Shown here one piece after another: positions 15,426 to 23,773 of a stretch of 45,576 nt of DNA (positions are counted from its first letter, which is position 1; each line of letters opens with the position of its first letter). A program made the position numbers and the translations under genes. Under the pieces are notes generated by a model, which did not search any database, had not been told where the DNA came from, and saw only the letters and a program-made list of their open reading frames with translations. This DNA is from Clostridiales bacterium. Lineage in GTDB: Bacteria; Bacillota; Clostridia; Christensenellales; Aristaeellaceae. Location: positions 1-45,576 of the forward strand of contig SFJH01000013.1 in the NCBI GenBank assembly GCA_004555155.1. Reading direction: 5' to 3'.

Positions 15426-16748
15426 TCAGCGGCCCTCGCGGAATTCGCCGTTGAGTCTGCGGTAGGTCGATTCGGACTGGGGCAGCACATATCCGCCGTG
15501 GGGAATGACCGTCACCCGCTTTCCGGCGAGGTCGAGCCCGTCCATCAGCCCCTCCAGCGACCGGTGGGATTCAATGCCCATGTCCTTCACCTGCTCCGGA
15601 TCGATCTCGCTGAGCATCAGAAAGCGCCCCGCCCGGGCGATGGCCTCGCAGGAGGCGTAGAAGATATACCCGGCGATGGTGAAGTTCTCCCGCAGCGCGG
15701 CGTCGAGGCGGCCCTGGGACAGCGGCTTCGTCCAGTCGAAGAAGTCCGGCGCGCCGCCGCCCTCGGGGCAGGCGCAGAGGAACACGAACGTGCCGCCCGG
15801 CCGCAGCGCGTTCACGCCGTTGAGCAGCGATTTCACGCCCTGATACAGGTTCAGATCCTTGGGAAAGCCGCCGCAGGAGCAGATCACCACGTCGGCCTCC
15901 TGATCGATCTCGCGCCCGTAGACCCTCTGGCAGAAGGCGCAGCTGGCCTTCCAGGCCTCGCGGAAGTCGCCGCAGAACAGCCCGGCGTGTTCCGACCGGG
16001 CGTTGACCACGATGTTCACGCCGAACACCGGGTTCACCAGCGCGGCCGCGTCATCCATGTCCTCGTGGATGGGGTTGCCGGTGAGCCTGCCGCTGCCCAC
16101 GCGGGGGCTGGAGCGGGGCGCGTCGGGATCCAGCGCCATGGAGTGATTGCGGCGGATGGTGGCGCGGGAGCAGATGCCCGGCAGGATCGACTTGCGGCCG
16201 CCGCCGTATCCGGCCATCAGATGATGCACCGCGCCGCCCACGGTGATCACCTTCCGCCCCACGGCCAGCGGATTGACCTCCACGCGGTTGCCGTAGCGGG
16301 TGACGCCCACGTCCGCCAGATCCTCGGCATCGCAGTCGTGATTGACCACCCTGCAGCGGGCGTAGACATAGGGGCTGGCCAGGGTTTCCAGCTCGCTCTC
16401 GGTCATGGGTCGATGGGTGCCCAGCGCGATCAGCACGACCACGTCCTCGGGGGCCACGCCGCAGACCGATTCCAGATATTTCACCAGCAGCTCGCAGATT
16501 CTGTCCTGCCGCATCCAGAACCGGGTGATGTCCGAGAGGATGATGGTGATGGGGTCGCCGGGGCGGACGCGGGCCTTCAGCGGCGCGCCGGCGCAGTCCT
16601 CCTCCACGGCGCGGCGGAAGGCGGCGGGCAGATCGTCGATGGCGGGCATGTCGTTTCCATGCAGAAACGACACGGACTCCGCCCCGGACAGGTCGAGGGA
16701 CACGGTTCCCCTGCCGTATTTCAGCTCAACTGAAGAGCATGCGGTCAT
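15426..16748 (-). CDS. LarA-type nickel-pincer racemase/epimerase
   Basis: The 440-residue product belongs to the lactate racemase catalytic family (LarA, formerly DUF2088). Active-site positions are present: His in ALGTHRPMTESE, the double His and the cofactor-linking Lys in GAVHHLMAGYGGGRKSILPG, His in RRNHS, and Trp in FFDWTKPLS. LarA enzymes use a nickel pincer nucleotide to racemise or epimerise 2-hydroxy acids. The maturation genes larB, larC and larE are not in the window. Its start overlaps the end of the ATPase gene by 23 bases, so it is part of the trpXYZ operon under a Trp T-box. That suggests an aromatic 2-hydroxy acid substrate such as indole-lactate, which is inference. Confidence 0.85.
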   Translation of the reverse strand: MTACSSVELKYGRGTVSLDLSGAESVSFLHGNDMPAIDDLPAAFRRAVEEDCAGAPLKARVRPGDPITIILSDITRFWMRQDRICELLVKYLESVCGVAPEDVVVLIALGTHRPMTESELETLASPYVYARCRVVNHDCDAEDLADVGVTRYGNRVEVNPLAVGRKVITVGGAVHHLMAGYGGGRKSILPGICSRATIRRNHSMALDPDAPRSSPRVGSGRLTGNPIHEDMDDAAALVNPVFGVNIVVNARSEHAGLFCGDFREAWKASCAFCQRVYGREIDQEADVVICSCGGFPKDLNLYQGVKSLLNGVNALRPGGTFVFLCACPEGGGAPDFFDWTKPLSQGRLDAALRENFTIAGYIFYASCEAIARAGRFLMLSEIDPEQVKDMGIESHRSLEGLMDGLDLAGKRVTVIPHGGYVLPQSESTYRRLNGEFREGR

Positions 16749-17520
16749 TGTCCAGTTCCTCCTTCTTCTTCTCGGAATACAGGCGCATCAGTCGCTCGAC
16801 GGTCATCTGCGCGCGCTCGGGGCCGGATAGGTCGAGGATGATCCTGCCCGCGTCCAGCATGACGGTGCGGGAGCCGGTGGCGAGGGCGGCGCGGATGTTG
16901 TGGGTGATCATGAGCGTGGTGATGCGGTTTTCCGCGACGATCTGCTGGGTGATTTCCATGATGCGCTCGGCGGTGGCGGGGTCGAGGGCGGCGGTGTGCT
17001 CGTCCAGCAGCAGCAGCTTGGGCGTAACCAGCGTGCACATCAGCAGCGTGACCGCCTGCCGCTGTCCGCCGGACAGCAGGCCCACGCGGGTCTTCATGCG
17101 ATCCTCCAGCCCCATGCCGCAGCGCGCCAGCGCGTCGCGGAACAGGTTGTACCGCTTGCGGTTCAGTGCCAGCGAGAAGGGGCCGCTGTGCGCGCGGGTG
17201 TAGGCCAGGGCCATGTTTTCCTCGATGGTCATGCCCGGGGCGGTGCCCTTCATGGGATCCTGAAACACCCGGCCGATGACCCGCGCGCGGGCGTGCTCGG
17301 GGAGGAAGGTGATGTCGCGGCCGTCCAGCAGGATTTTGCCGCGGTCGCAGAGGAACGTGCCGCAGATGGCGTTGAACAGCGTCGATTTGCCCGCGCCGTT
17401 GGAGCCGATCACGGTGGCGAACTCGCCTGGAGCCATGGAGAGCGTCACGCCGTCCAGGGCCACGTGCTCGTTCACGGTGCCCTTTTCAAAGGTCTTGCAG
17501 AGGTTGGTCACTTCAAGCAT
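16726..17520 (-). CDS. trpZ: ABC transporter ATPase, TrpZ-like
   Basis: The 264-residue ATPase has Walker A GSNGAGKST, the Q-loop region VFQDP, signature LSGGQRQ, Walker B LLLLDEHTAALDP and the switch His in MITHN. It powers import by the TrpX-TrpY system on the cytoplasmic side. It overlaps the permease gene by eight bases and the larA-type gene by 23 bases, indicating tight coupling. The assignment as TrpZ rests on the matching permease and substrate-binding protein and on the Trp T-box in front of the operon, since the ATPase alone would fit several ABC families. Confidence 0.8.
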   Translation of the reverse strand: MLEVTNLCKTFEKGTVNEHVALDGVTLSMAPGEFATVIGSNGAGKSTLFNAICGTFLCDRGKILLDGRDITFLPEHARARVIGRVFQDPMKGTAPGMTIEENMALAYTRAHSGPFSLALNRKRYNLFRDALARCGMGLEDRMKTRVGLLSGGQRQAVTLLMCTLVTPKLLLLDEHTAALDPATAERIMEITQQIVAENRITTLMITHNIRAALATGSRTVMLDAGRIILDLSGPERAQMTVERLMRLYSEKKKEELDNDRMLFS

Positions 17521-18430
17521 TCTTCTTCGCCTCCCGCATGCGTCTGCGCTGGGCGCTGTACTGCCGCATCGCAGGGATGGCCAGCGTCACGGCCACGATC
17601 ACTGCGCACATCAGCTTCATCATGTTCACGCTGTAGGAGCCGAACAGGTTGAGGTCGACCACCAGCGTGACGATCAGCTTGTAGATCACGGAGCCCAGCA
17701 GCGCACAGATCAGCCCGCGCACGGGCCCGGAGCGCCCGCAGACCGCCTCGCCGATGATCACGGCCGCGAGGCCGTAGACCAGCGTGCCGGAGGAGGCGTT
17801 CACGTCGGCGTAGCCGCTGTAGTGCACGATCAGCGCGCCGGACAGGCCGACGAGGGCGTTGGACACGCTGAGTCCCACCAGCTTGGTGCGGTCGGCATTG
17901 ATGGACGATGCGCGCACCATATCGGGGTTGTCGCCGGTGGCGCGCACGCACATGCCCAGGTGGGTTTTGAAGAACAGGATCATCAGCAGCAGCACGATCA
18001 GCGCCGCCGCGAAGGAGACGCCCGCGCCCAGCATTTTTTTCTGCAGCGGCGTGAGCTCATAGAGGGCATAGAGGATTTTGAACAGGGAGTTCCCCGCGCC
18101 GATGCTCAGGTTGGTGGTGCCCATGGTCATCAGGTTGACGGTATAGAGGGCGTTCATGGTGATGATGCCGGAGAGCACGGGATGGATCTTCAGGCGGGTC
18201 TGCAGCAGACCGGTGACGAAGCCCGCGCATGCGCCGGCCAGCAGTGCCAGCGGCAGGGAGAGATAGGGATGCCCGAAGGAGGCCGTCAGCGCCGCGACGG
18301 CTGCGCCGAAGCCGAAGCTGCCCTCGGTGGTCAGATCGGGGAGGTTGAGTACGCGCAGGGAGATATACACGCCCAGCGCGAGCATGCCGTAGAGAAAGCC
18401 TTCCTGAAGAGCGACGACGTAAAGCGCCAT
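17513..18430 (-). CDS. trpY: ABC transporter permease, TrpY-like
   Basis: The 305-residue product has eight to nine hydrophobic segments and the branched-chain-amino-acid-type permease fold. A typical opening (GMLALGVYISLRVLNLPDLTT) and central GDNPDMVRASSINADRTK loop, a coupling region, are seen. It belongs to the permease family paired with ABC_sub_bind-type binding proteins (TrpXYZ). ATG 18430 is used, with GGAAG about ten bases upstream. The unusually long spacer to trpX (463 bases) is filled with repeats, so the permease may depend on read-through or on a promoter within the spacer. Confidence 0.8.
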   Translation of the reverse strand: MALYVVALQEGFLYGMLALGVYISLRVLNLPDLTTEGSFGFGAAVAALTASFGHPYLSLPLALLAGACAGFVTGLLQTRLKIHPVLSGIITMNALYTVNLMTMGTTNLSIGAGNSLFKILYALYELTPLQKKMLGAGVSFAAALIVLLLMILFFKTHLGMCVRATGDNPDMVRASSINADRTKLVGLSVSNALVGLSGALIVHYSGYADVNASSGTLVYGLAAVIIGEAVCGRSGPVRGLICALLGSVIYKLIVTLVVDLNLFGSYSVNMMKLMCAVIVAVTLAIPAMRQYSAQRRRMREAKKNA

Positions 18431-18490
18431 AGCACCACTTCCGTTTTCGATTTTGCTGTTTGGTTGCTTTTTTGGGGAACGTTGCGGCTC

Positions 18491-18631
18491 CTTCAAAAAT
18501 TCCAATCTGCTTTACGCGATTGAAATTTTTGAAGATTGCTCGCTAAGTTAGCTGCCCGCCCGACCCCACGTTCACTGCATGGTACAGAAAAGGAGGCTGC
18601 GTCTCGCAAGATCTTCCGGAGTCGGGCGGGC
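18491..18631. repeat. Two inverted repeats between trpX and trpY
   Basis: A 17-bp stem with one mismatch pairs CTTCAAAAATTCCAATC (18491-18507) with 18518-18534. A second pairs GCCCGCCCGAC (18554-18564) with 18621-18631. Both lie downstream of the 105-bp tandem repeats when read in the operon direction. They may be processing or stabilising hairpins; neither has a clear T-run. Confidence 0.6.
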
Positions 18632-18635
18632 TTGT

Positions 18636-18877
18636 TTCTGTTTGGGCTGGGTTCAGCGCTGCAAGGAGCCGCAGGGGCGCTGCCCCTGCACCCCGCCAAG
18701 GAACCTGAGGTTCCTTGGATTCTCCCTCTTGCTGCCGCGCTTTCTGTTTGGGCTGGGTTCGGCGTTGGGGCGGCCGCAGGGGCGCTGCCCCTGCACCCCG
18801 CCAAGGAACCTGAGGTTCCTTGGATTCTCCCTTTTGCTGCCGCGCCTTCTGTTTGGGCTGGGTTCGGCGTTGGGGCG
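18636..18877. repeat. 105-bp tandem repeat, about 2.3 copies
   Basis: Units begin at 18668 and 18773, with a partial unit from 18636. Each holds two perfect palindromic hairpins: GCAGGGGC-GCT-GCCCCTGC and CCAAGGAACCT-G-AGGTTCCTTGG. The units are nearly identical, implying recent duplication. The repeat lies 17 bases beyond the trpX stop and before trpY, so it splits the operon. It carries no gene. Confidence 0.85.
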
Positions 18878-18894
18878 GAGCGATCTGCGTTCGC

Positions 18895-19866
18895 TTACTC
18901 GCCCAGATAATTCACGGCATAGACCACGTCGCCGACCTGAATCTCATTCTCCTCCAGGCTCAATCCCAGCGCATCCCTTGCGCCGACGCCAATGCTCACA
19001 TAATCCGCCGGCACGACGATGGCGGGAATCTCCTCGATCTTCTTTCCATTCAGATACTCCAGCGCCAGCTCCGCCGTCTTCTCGCCGATGCCCACGTCGT
19101 CAATGGCGACGGTTGCGAAGCAGCCGGAAGCCACCGTCGTGGCCGACGAGCAGTACGTGGGGATTCCGCTCTCATTGCACAGCTCCGCCAGTGCGCTCAC
19201 GCCCGCCTGAACGTTGGAATCGTTCGGCACGAAGATCGCGTCCACGCCGTCGGCGATCAGTGCTTCCGTCACGCTGGCGACGTCCGCGGAGCTGCTCACG
19301 GTCTTGGCCACGTACGCAATCCCCTGCGCATCCAGATAGGCCTCGCAGGCCTCGACGGTGTTCACGGCGTTGGTCTCGCTGGTGGAGTAGATCAGGCCGT
19401 ACTTCTGCAAACCGGGCGTGAGCACGTCGGCCAGCGCGAAGATCGCGTCCACCGGAATGGCGTTGGACGTGCCCGTGGCGTTCTTGTCCGGGCTGTCCAT
19501 CTCGCTGATGACCCCCGCCGCCACCGGCGCGGACACGGAGCAGAAGAAGCACGGCGTCTCGCTCTCCAGGTTCACAAACTGCTGCGTGGCCGGCGTCGCG
19601 ATGCAGAACACCAGATCATAGCCGTCCATCGAGCTGCAGATGGTGGCCAGCGTCGTCGCGTCGCCCTGGGCGCACTGATACACGATCTCAGCGGTCTCCT
19701 CGGTATATCCGTTTTCCGCCAGTTTGTTCAGGATGCCCTGCTTCATATCCAGAAACGCGCCGTTTTCCTTTTGGATCACGATGCCGATCATGGGCTTTTC
19801 CTGCGCGAAGGCACAGGGCAGAACGGCCATCAGAATCACCAGAACCAGAGACAGAATGCGCTTCAT
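18895..19866 (-). CDS. trpX: ABC substrate-binding protein, TrpX-like
   Basis: The 323-residue protein has a Sec signal peptide (MKRILSLVLVILMAVLPCAFA) and a mature domain of the ABC_sub_bind family (IGIVIQKENGAFLDMKQGI, then QCAQGDATTLATIC, and SPDKNATGTSNAIPVD). The PC near the end of the signal could be a lipid-attachment Cys, but cleavage after AFA is as likely. The family delivers amino acids, often tryptophan, to TrpY/TrpZ. Start ATG 19866 follows AAGGAGGAAA. Regulation by a T-box with a UGG specifier immediately upstream strongly supports tryptophan or a precursor as substrate. Confidence 0.85.
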   Translation of the reverse strand: MKRILSLVLVILMAVLPCAFAQEKPMIGIVIQKENGAFLDMKQGILNKLAENGYTEETAEIVYQCAQGDATTLATICSSMDGYDLVFCIATPATQQFVNLESETPCFFCSVSAPVAAGVISEMDSPDKNATGTSNAIPVDAIFALADVLTPGLQKYGLIYSTSETNAVNTVEACEAYLDAQGIAYVAKTVSSSADVASVTEALIADGVDAIFVPNDSNVQAGVSALAELCNESGIPTYCSSATTVASGCFATVAIDDVGIGEKTAELALEYLNGKKIEEIPAIVVPADYVSIGVGARDALGLSLEENEIQVGDVVYAVNYLGE

Positions 19867-19900
19867 TGTAATTTCCTCCTTGAAAAAATGTTTTCCGAAT

Positions 19901-20170
19901 AAAAAAACTGCCCCATGTGTAATCATACACAAAGGGCAGGTTATTCACCTACGGTACCACCTTTACTTTGATCGCCGCGACAGCGATCCTCACTGGGATG
20001 CCAACACATCCCGCACCTTTAACGCAGGTATACGGTCCGGCTACTCGGCGCTGCCTTTCGCCCTTCCCTCGGCGACCCATCTGACCATCCGGCTTTCTGC
20101 GGAACTCTCAGCAGCGTCCGCTCTCTGTGAGCGCCCATGATGGTTTACCTCTCGCCTCAACGGTTTTCGT
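19901..20170 (-). ncRNA. T-box leader with Trp (UGG) specifier
   Basis: The minus-strand leader has a stem I with an AGAGAG-type bulge near 20125, a distal arm, and paired segments ACCATC/GATGGT and GGCGA/TCGCC that enclose an internal loop. That loop contains CAGATGGG, so the specifier codon is TGG at 20077-20079. The conserved T-box AGGTGGTACCG lies at 19952-19962. The terminator pairs CTGCCC with GGGCAG and ends in seven T at 19901-19907. Uncharged tRNA-Trp should stabilise the antiterminator and turn on trpX and the genes after it. Confidence 0.92.
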
Positions 20171-20184
20171 TTGAAGTTGGGATT

Positions 20185-20213
20185 ATTATACTCAAGTTAC
20201 ACTACTCTGTCAA
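20185..20213 (-). promoter_or_regulatory. Promoter of the trpXYZ-larA operon
   Basis: Perfect consensus on the minus strand: TTGACA at 20208-20213, 17-base spacer, TATAAT at 20185-20190. It drives the T-box leader. Confidence 0.9.
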
Positions 20214-20243
20214 TAGGTTTTTCCGAATTTCTTCCGGAAAAAT

Positions 20244-20804
20244 TTACTGGCGCAGCACGTCCTCGCCGGGCTCCAGCTGATCCGCGCTCTCCATCAGGAT
20301 GGCGGTCTGCTGCATGCCCACGATCTTCCACAGGCCGTTGTCCTTCACCAGCGTGATGTTGTAGCGGCCGCCCTGCCAGGCCGGAATGGTCTCGGAGGCC
20401 TCGCTGGCGCGGCTGGAGATCACCTTGCCGGCGATGGAGGGCACCTGCTCGGTGATGGTGCAGGTGGCGAACTCGTCCCAGGGCCAGGCCCACAGCTTTT
20501 CGATCTTCATCTCGTAATCGAAGCCGGTGACGGTGTAGTCGTCGTAGGCGGAGGTGCCGTCGAAGGCGCCGGCCAGCGCGGGGTCGGCGTTGAGGAAGTC
20601 GTAGTGGAAGTACTTGTTCAGCTCCTCCGCGTCCTCGCGGGTGAGGATGACCTCCACGCGCTTTTCCAGGCCCTCGTCCAGAATCACATAGATGTTCGCC
20701 ACGTTCAGGCACATGAAGAAGCCGCATACCAGCATGCCCACCAGCACGCACAGAATCACCAGCCGCGACGCGATAAACCAAACCATTCTGCGAATGTACA
20801 GCAC
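20244..20804 (-). CDS. Membrane-anchored protein, third gene of the motor module
   Basis: The 186-residue protein is not recognised at family level. A hydrophobic helix at about residues 13-35 anchors it, and the rest is exported. The C-terminal segment NITLVKDNGLWKIVGMQ looks like the last strands of an NTF2-like or related small alpha+beta domain, which is a weak impression. The start is GTG 20804, with AGGAGAT about ten bases upstream; the next in-frame ATG lies six codons later. It follows the OmpA/MotB-like gene by 61 bases on the same strand and so is likely the third member of the motor operon, possibly an envelope-side partner. Confidence 0.65.
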   Translation of the reverse strand: MLYIRRMVWFIASRLVILCVLVGMLVCGFFMCLNVANIYVILDEGLEKRVEVILTREDAEELNKYFHYDFLNADPALAGAFDGTSAYDDYTVTGFDYEMKIEKLWAWPWDEFATCTITEQVPSIAGKVISSRASEASETIPAWQGGRYNITLVKDNGLWKIVGMQQTAILMESADQLEPGEDVLRQ

Positions 20805-20865
20805 GTTTCAACAATCTCCTGTTTGACAAGTTTCATTCAGAGTGTCCGTTTGCCCGAACCCGCGC

Positions 20866-21936
20866 TCATTCCAGCGCGCCGCCGTCCGTCTCCGGCTCGC
20901 CGGTTTCCAGGATGTCCTTCAGCTGCTCGATCATCTGCTCGTCGGTCAGGCGGAACTTGAACACCACGCGGCGGGACGCATCCTTGTCCTCGACGCCGCT
21001 TTCGTTCAGCACGGGATCGCTGAAGGAGCGGCCGTTGGCGGTGGCCATCTGCCGCAGCAGCCGGCGCTGGCCGGAGGTGATGGCGGTATAGCTGTCGGAC
21101 AGCACATAGGACGCCACTGCGCCCGCGCGCTGCTGGGACAGCTCCAGATTGCGGATATAGTCGCCCACGGAGTCCGTGTGGCCCTCGATGATGATCTCCG
21201 CCACATAGGGCAGATATTCGTCGGAGAACAGCACGTCCAGATAGACGGGCAGAAAATCGTCGATGCGGGCGCGGCCCTCGTCGGTCAGGTCATAGCGGCC
21301 GGTGGAGAACAGCACGTCGGCCTCCAGCGCGATGGCGCCGCTGTTGGGATCCACGCTCGCGGAGATGTTCGCCGCCTTCAGTGCGTCGCTCAGCGACTGG
21401 ATGATGCGCGGCTTCATGCCCACCAGCTGCTCGATCTGCTGCTGCTGGCTGTCCAGCAGGGTCTGCTGCTCGTCGATGCGGCTCTGCTGGGCGTCGATAT
21501 GGCTCTGCTGCTCGCCCAGCTGGATGCTCAGCACGTCCAGGCTCTGCTGCTGGGCGGCGATCTCGTCCTCCTTCTCCTGGAGCAGCGACTGGGCCTGGGC
21601 CAGCTCCTCCTGCTGGGCGGCCAGCACGGCCTCGGCGTCCTCCAGATCGGCCACGGCGGCGTTCAACCGGATCTGCTGGGCCAGCATCTGCTGCTCGGCC
21701 TCGGTCAGCTTGCCGCGCTGCTCCTCCAGCGAAGCGTTGGCCGCGTCCAGATCGTACTGCTGCCGGGCGATCTCCGCCATGTTGATCTCGTACATGTCGA
21801 AATACTGATACATGATGTAGAACATGATCAGGATGATGATCAGCAACAGCGAGCTCATCAGATCCGAAAAGCTCAGCCAGAGGCTGCCGTCATTGCGCCC
21901 CGGGCGGCCGGAGCGGCGGGAACGATAATTGCGCAT
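20866..21936 (-). CDS. ZorB/MotB-like protein with long coiled coil and OmpA domain
   Basis: The 356-residue protein has a short basic N-terminus and one transmembrane helix (about residues 19-45) opening with SFSDLM, whose Asp matches the ion-carrying Asp of MotB/ZorB. A long Gln/Glu-rich coiled coil follows (about residues 50-170, with repeated QQ-I-QQ patterns), and then an OmpA/MotB peptidoglycan-binding domain (about 200-340) with EGHTDSVGDYIRNLELSQQRA. It should sit as the stator plug and cell-wall anchor of the ion channel made by the upstream gene. Known ZorB proteins are shorter. The extra coiled coil may span a thick Gram-positive wall. ATG 21936 follows GGGAGGG. Confidence 0.8.
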   Translation of the reverse strand: MRNYRSRRSGRPGRNDGSLWLSFSDLMSSLLLIIILIMFYIMYQYFDMYEINMAEIARQQYDLDAANASLEEQRGKLTEAEQQMLAQQIRLNAAVADLEDAEAVLAAQQEELAQAQSLLQEKEDEIAAQQQSLDVLSIQLGEQQSHIDAQQSRIDEQQTLLDSQQQQIEQLVGMKPRIIQSLSDALKAANISASVDPNSGAIALEADVLFSTGRYDLTDEGRARIDDFLPVYLDVLFSDEYLPYVAEIIIEGHTDSVGDYIRNLELSQQRAGAVASYVLSDSYTAITSGQRRLLRQMATANGRSFSDPVLNESGVEDKDASRRVVFKFRLTDEQMIEQLKDILETGEPETDGGALE

Positions 21937-21972
21937 GATTTCCCTCCCTTCGCGTTCGCGTCAGCCGCGCGG

Positions 21973-23571
21973 TCAGCGGCCGTAGAGGCGGTCGACCGCG
22001 TCGTTGAGCGCGCGCTGCGCCTGATCCAGCGTCCGGATCAGCTGATCCACCTGATCCAGGAACTGATCCGAGGTCTGGCTCACGGCGCGGGGCAGCTTGC
22101 TGAGGGAATCGCCGATGTTCGCGGCGAGATAGTCCACCCGCTGGGTGAACTGGTTGACGTATTCGCGATAGGCGTCCAGCGTGCCGCGCAGCTCCTCCTG
22201 GGTCGCCTGGGACGCGGCCCTCTGCACGCTCTCCAGATGGCCCGCGGCGGCGCGCAGCTCGCCGGAGGCCTTCTGCATGGCCTGGGACGCGGCGGCGTTC
22301 TCCTCGGCGAACTTCCGGGAGAAGGCGGACACCGCGCCGGTCATGGTCTCCACGCTGCGGGCGACCTCGGTCTGCATGGCGGACACGGTCTTGAGATAGC
22401 CGGTCTGCTGGTTGGACACCAGCTGCATCTGCTCCACCGTGGAGGCGATGCGGGCGTAGCCGTCCTCTGCCTGCCTGGCGTTGAGCTTCAGCGCGTCCAG
22501 ATAGCCGGTCATGGCGGACTCGGTCTCCCGGGCGGCGTTCAGGGTATCGCGCATCTGCGCGGCCATGGAGGTGAGCATGGCCTGGGCGTCGGCGAGGCCG
22601 TCCACCACCTTGTCGGCCTCGGTCATGCGGGCGCGGGTCAGCTCGCAGGCCTCGCGCTGGCTGGCGTTGACGCTGTCGAGGGTGCGGCCCAGCTCCTTGA
22701 ACTGGCCGGACAGCGCCGCGTCCATCCGGTCGACGAACCGCCCGACCACCGCGTCAAGGAACCGCATCTGATCCTTGCTGGTCACGGTCATGAAGGATTT
22801 GAGGTTCTGATTGATGGGCTCCACGGCGTCCTGCACGGCGCGGGCCATGTTTTCGGTGAACGCGCCGTTGAGATCCTTGGCCATGGTCTGAATCAGCGCG
22901 GTCTGCTCCTGCTGATAGATGGCCACCTGGGTGAGGGGATCGACGGAGAGCACGCCGGCATAGCGGCTCATCGCGCCGTAGAAGGAGCGCAGCGCGTGCT
23001 CGGTGGAGCCGTACACCGCGCGGGTGATCAGCGTGAACAGCACGGAGCCGATCACGCCGAAGATGGAGGTCATGAAGGCGTACTTCATGCCGGGGATGAG
23101 GGTCATGATGGAGGACTGGGCGGCGGCGGAATCGGTCATGTCGAAGCCGGAGAGTCCCTGCGCCAGGCCGATGAGCGTGCCGAGGAAGCCGAGGGAGACC
23201 AGCAGGCTGGGCACCGCGTCGGCAAAGGCGGAGCGGCCGGGGGCGTAGATGACGGTCTCCTCGTTGATGAAGTCCTCCACGTTGCTGGCGTTGTGGTATT
23301 CGCCGTCGGCGAAGAAGAGGTTGTTGAGATAGGCGCTCCAGTGCGCCATCAGGCTTCCCTTGCCGAGGAAGTCGTCCTCCTGCCAGGAGCGCTTGGCCTT
23401 GGAGCCGGCCTTGATGGTGCGCACCGCGCGGCGCAACTGCCCGCGGGTGTTGAGCACGGGCGCGATGCAGCAGACGAGGCCCACGATGAATACCGCCACG
23501 ATGACGGCGTAGATGAGAATATTGGACAGATCAGCAGTCGCCGAACCGATGAGAGATCTGAGAAAGTCCAT
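21973..23571 (-). CDS. ZorA/MotA/TolQ-like ion channel with long helical tail
   Basis: The 532-residue protein has three hydrophobic regions in the N-terminal half (about residues 15-40, 125-150 and 175-205), with the MotA/TolQ/ExbB segment VSLGFLGTLIGLAQGL. A tail of more than 300 residues follows, predicted helical, Ala/Gln/Glu-rich and free of transmembrane segments. Long cytoplasmic helical tails distinguish ZorA of Zorya anti-phage systems from flagellar MotA and ExbB. The paired gene downstream is MotB/ZorB-like. ATG 23571 is preferred because GGAGGTG lies just upstream; ATG 23583 overlaps that site. Flagellar genes and ZorC/D/E effectors are not seen in the window. Confidence 0.8.
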   Translation of the reverse strand: MDFLRSLIGSATADLSNILIYAVIVAVFIVGLVCCIAPVLNTRGQLRRAVRTIKAGSKAKRSWQEDDFLGKGSLMAHWSAYLNNLFFADGEYHNASNVEDFINEETVIYAPGRSAFADAVPSLLVSLGFLGTLIGLAQGLSGFDMTDSAAAQSSIMTLIPGMKYAFMTSIFGVIGSVLFTLITRAVYGSTEHALRSFYGAMSRYAGVLSVDPLTQVAIYQQEQTALIQTMAKDLNGAFTENMARAVQDAVEPINQNLKSFMTVTSKDQMRFLDAVVGRFVDRMDAALSGQFKELGRTLDSVNASQREACELTRARMTEADKVVDGLADAQAMLTSMAAQMRDTLNAARETESAMTGYLDALKLNARQAEDGYARIASTVEQMQLVSNQQTGYLKTVSAMQTEVARSVETMTGAVSAFSRKFAEENAAASQAMQKASGELRAAAGHLESVQRAASQATQEELRGTLDAYREYVNQFTQRVDYLAANIGDSLSKLPRAVSQTSDQFLDQVDQLIRTLDQAQRALNDAVDRLYGR

Positions 23572-23624
23572 GCGCACCTCCATATATGTCAGAATCGGGT
23601 GAGTGCATATAAGAATTCATTTTC

Positions 23625-23653
23625 AGTATAGCATGCTTTCGACGGCGAATAAA
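23625..23653 (-). promoter_or_regulatory. Probable promoter of the motor module
   Basis: On the minus strand TATACT (23625-23630) preceded by TGC, an extended -10, and TTTATT 17 bases upstream (23648-23653). The leader is about 45 bases long. Confidence 0.6.
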
Positions 23654-23726
23654 CAGGGTTTTTATGACGATGCAATGACGAAAATTAGACGTTCGCGGCA
23701 TGAAAAGGGTTGCAGCCGCCGCAAAG

Positions 23727-23757
23727 AAAAAATCCGGAGAACCTTCCGTTCTCCGGA
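23727..23757 (-). terminator. Intrinsic terminator of the hydrolase transcript
   Basis: A perfect 10-bp stem (TCCGGAGAAC at 23733-23742 with 23748-23757) is followed on the minus strand by six T residues (23727-23732). It lies beyond the duplicated 3' ends of the hydrolase gene, so all copies are probably transcribed together. Confidence 0.85.
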
Positions 23758-23773
23758 CAGCCTGTCAAACGCC

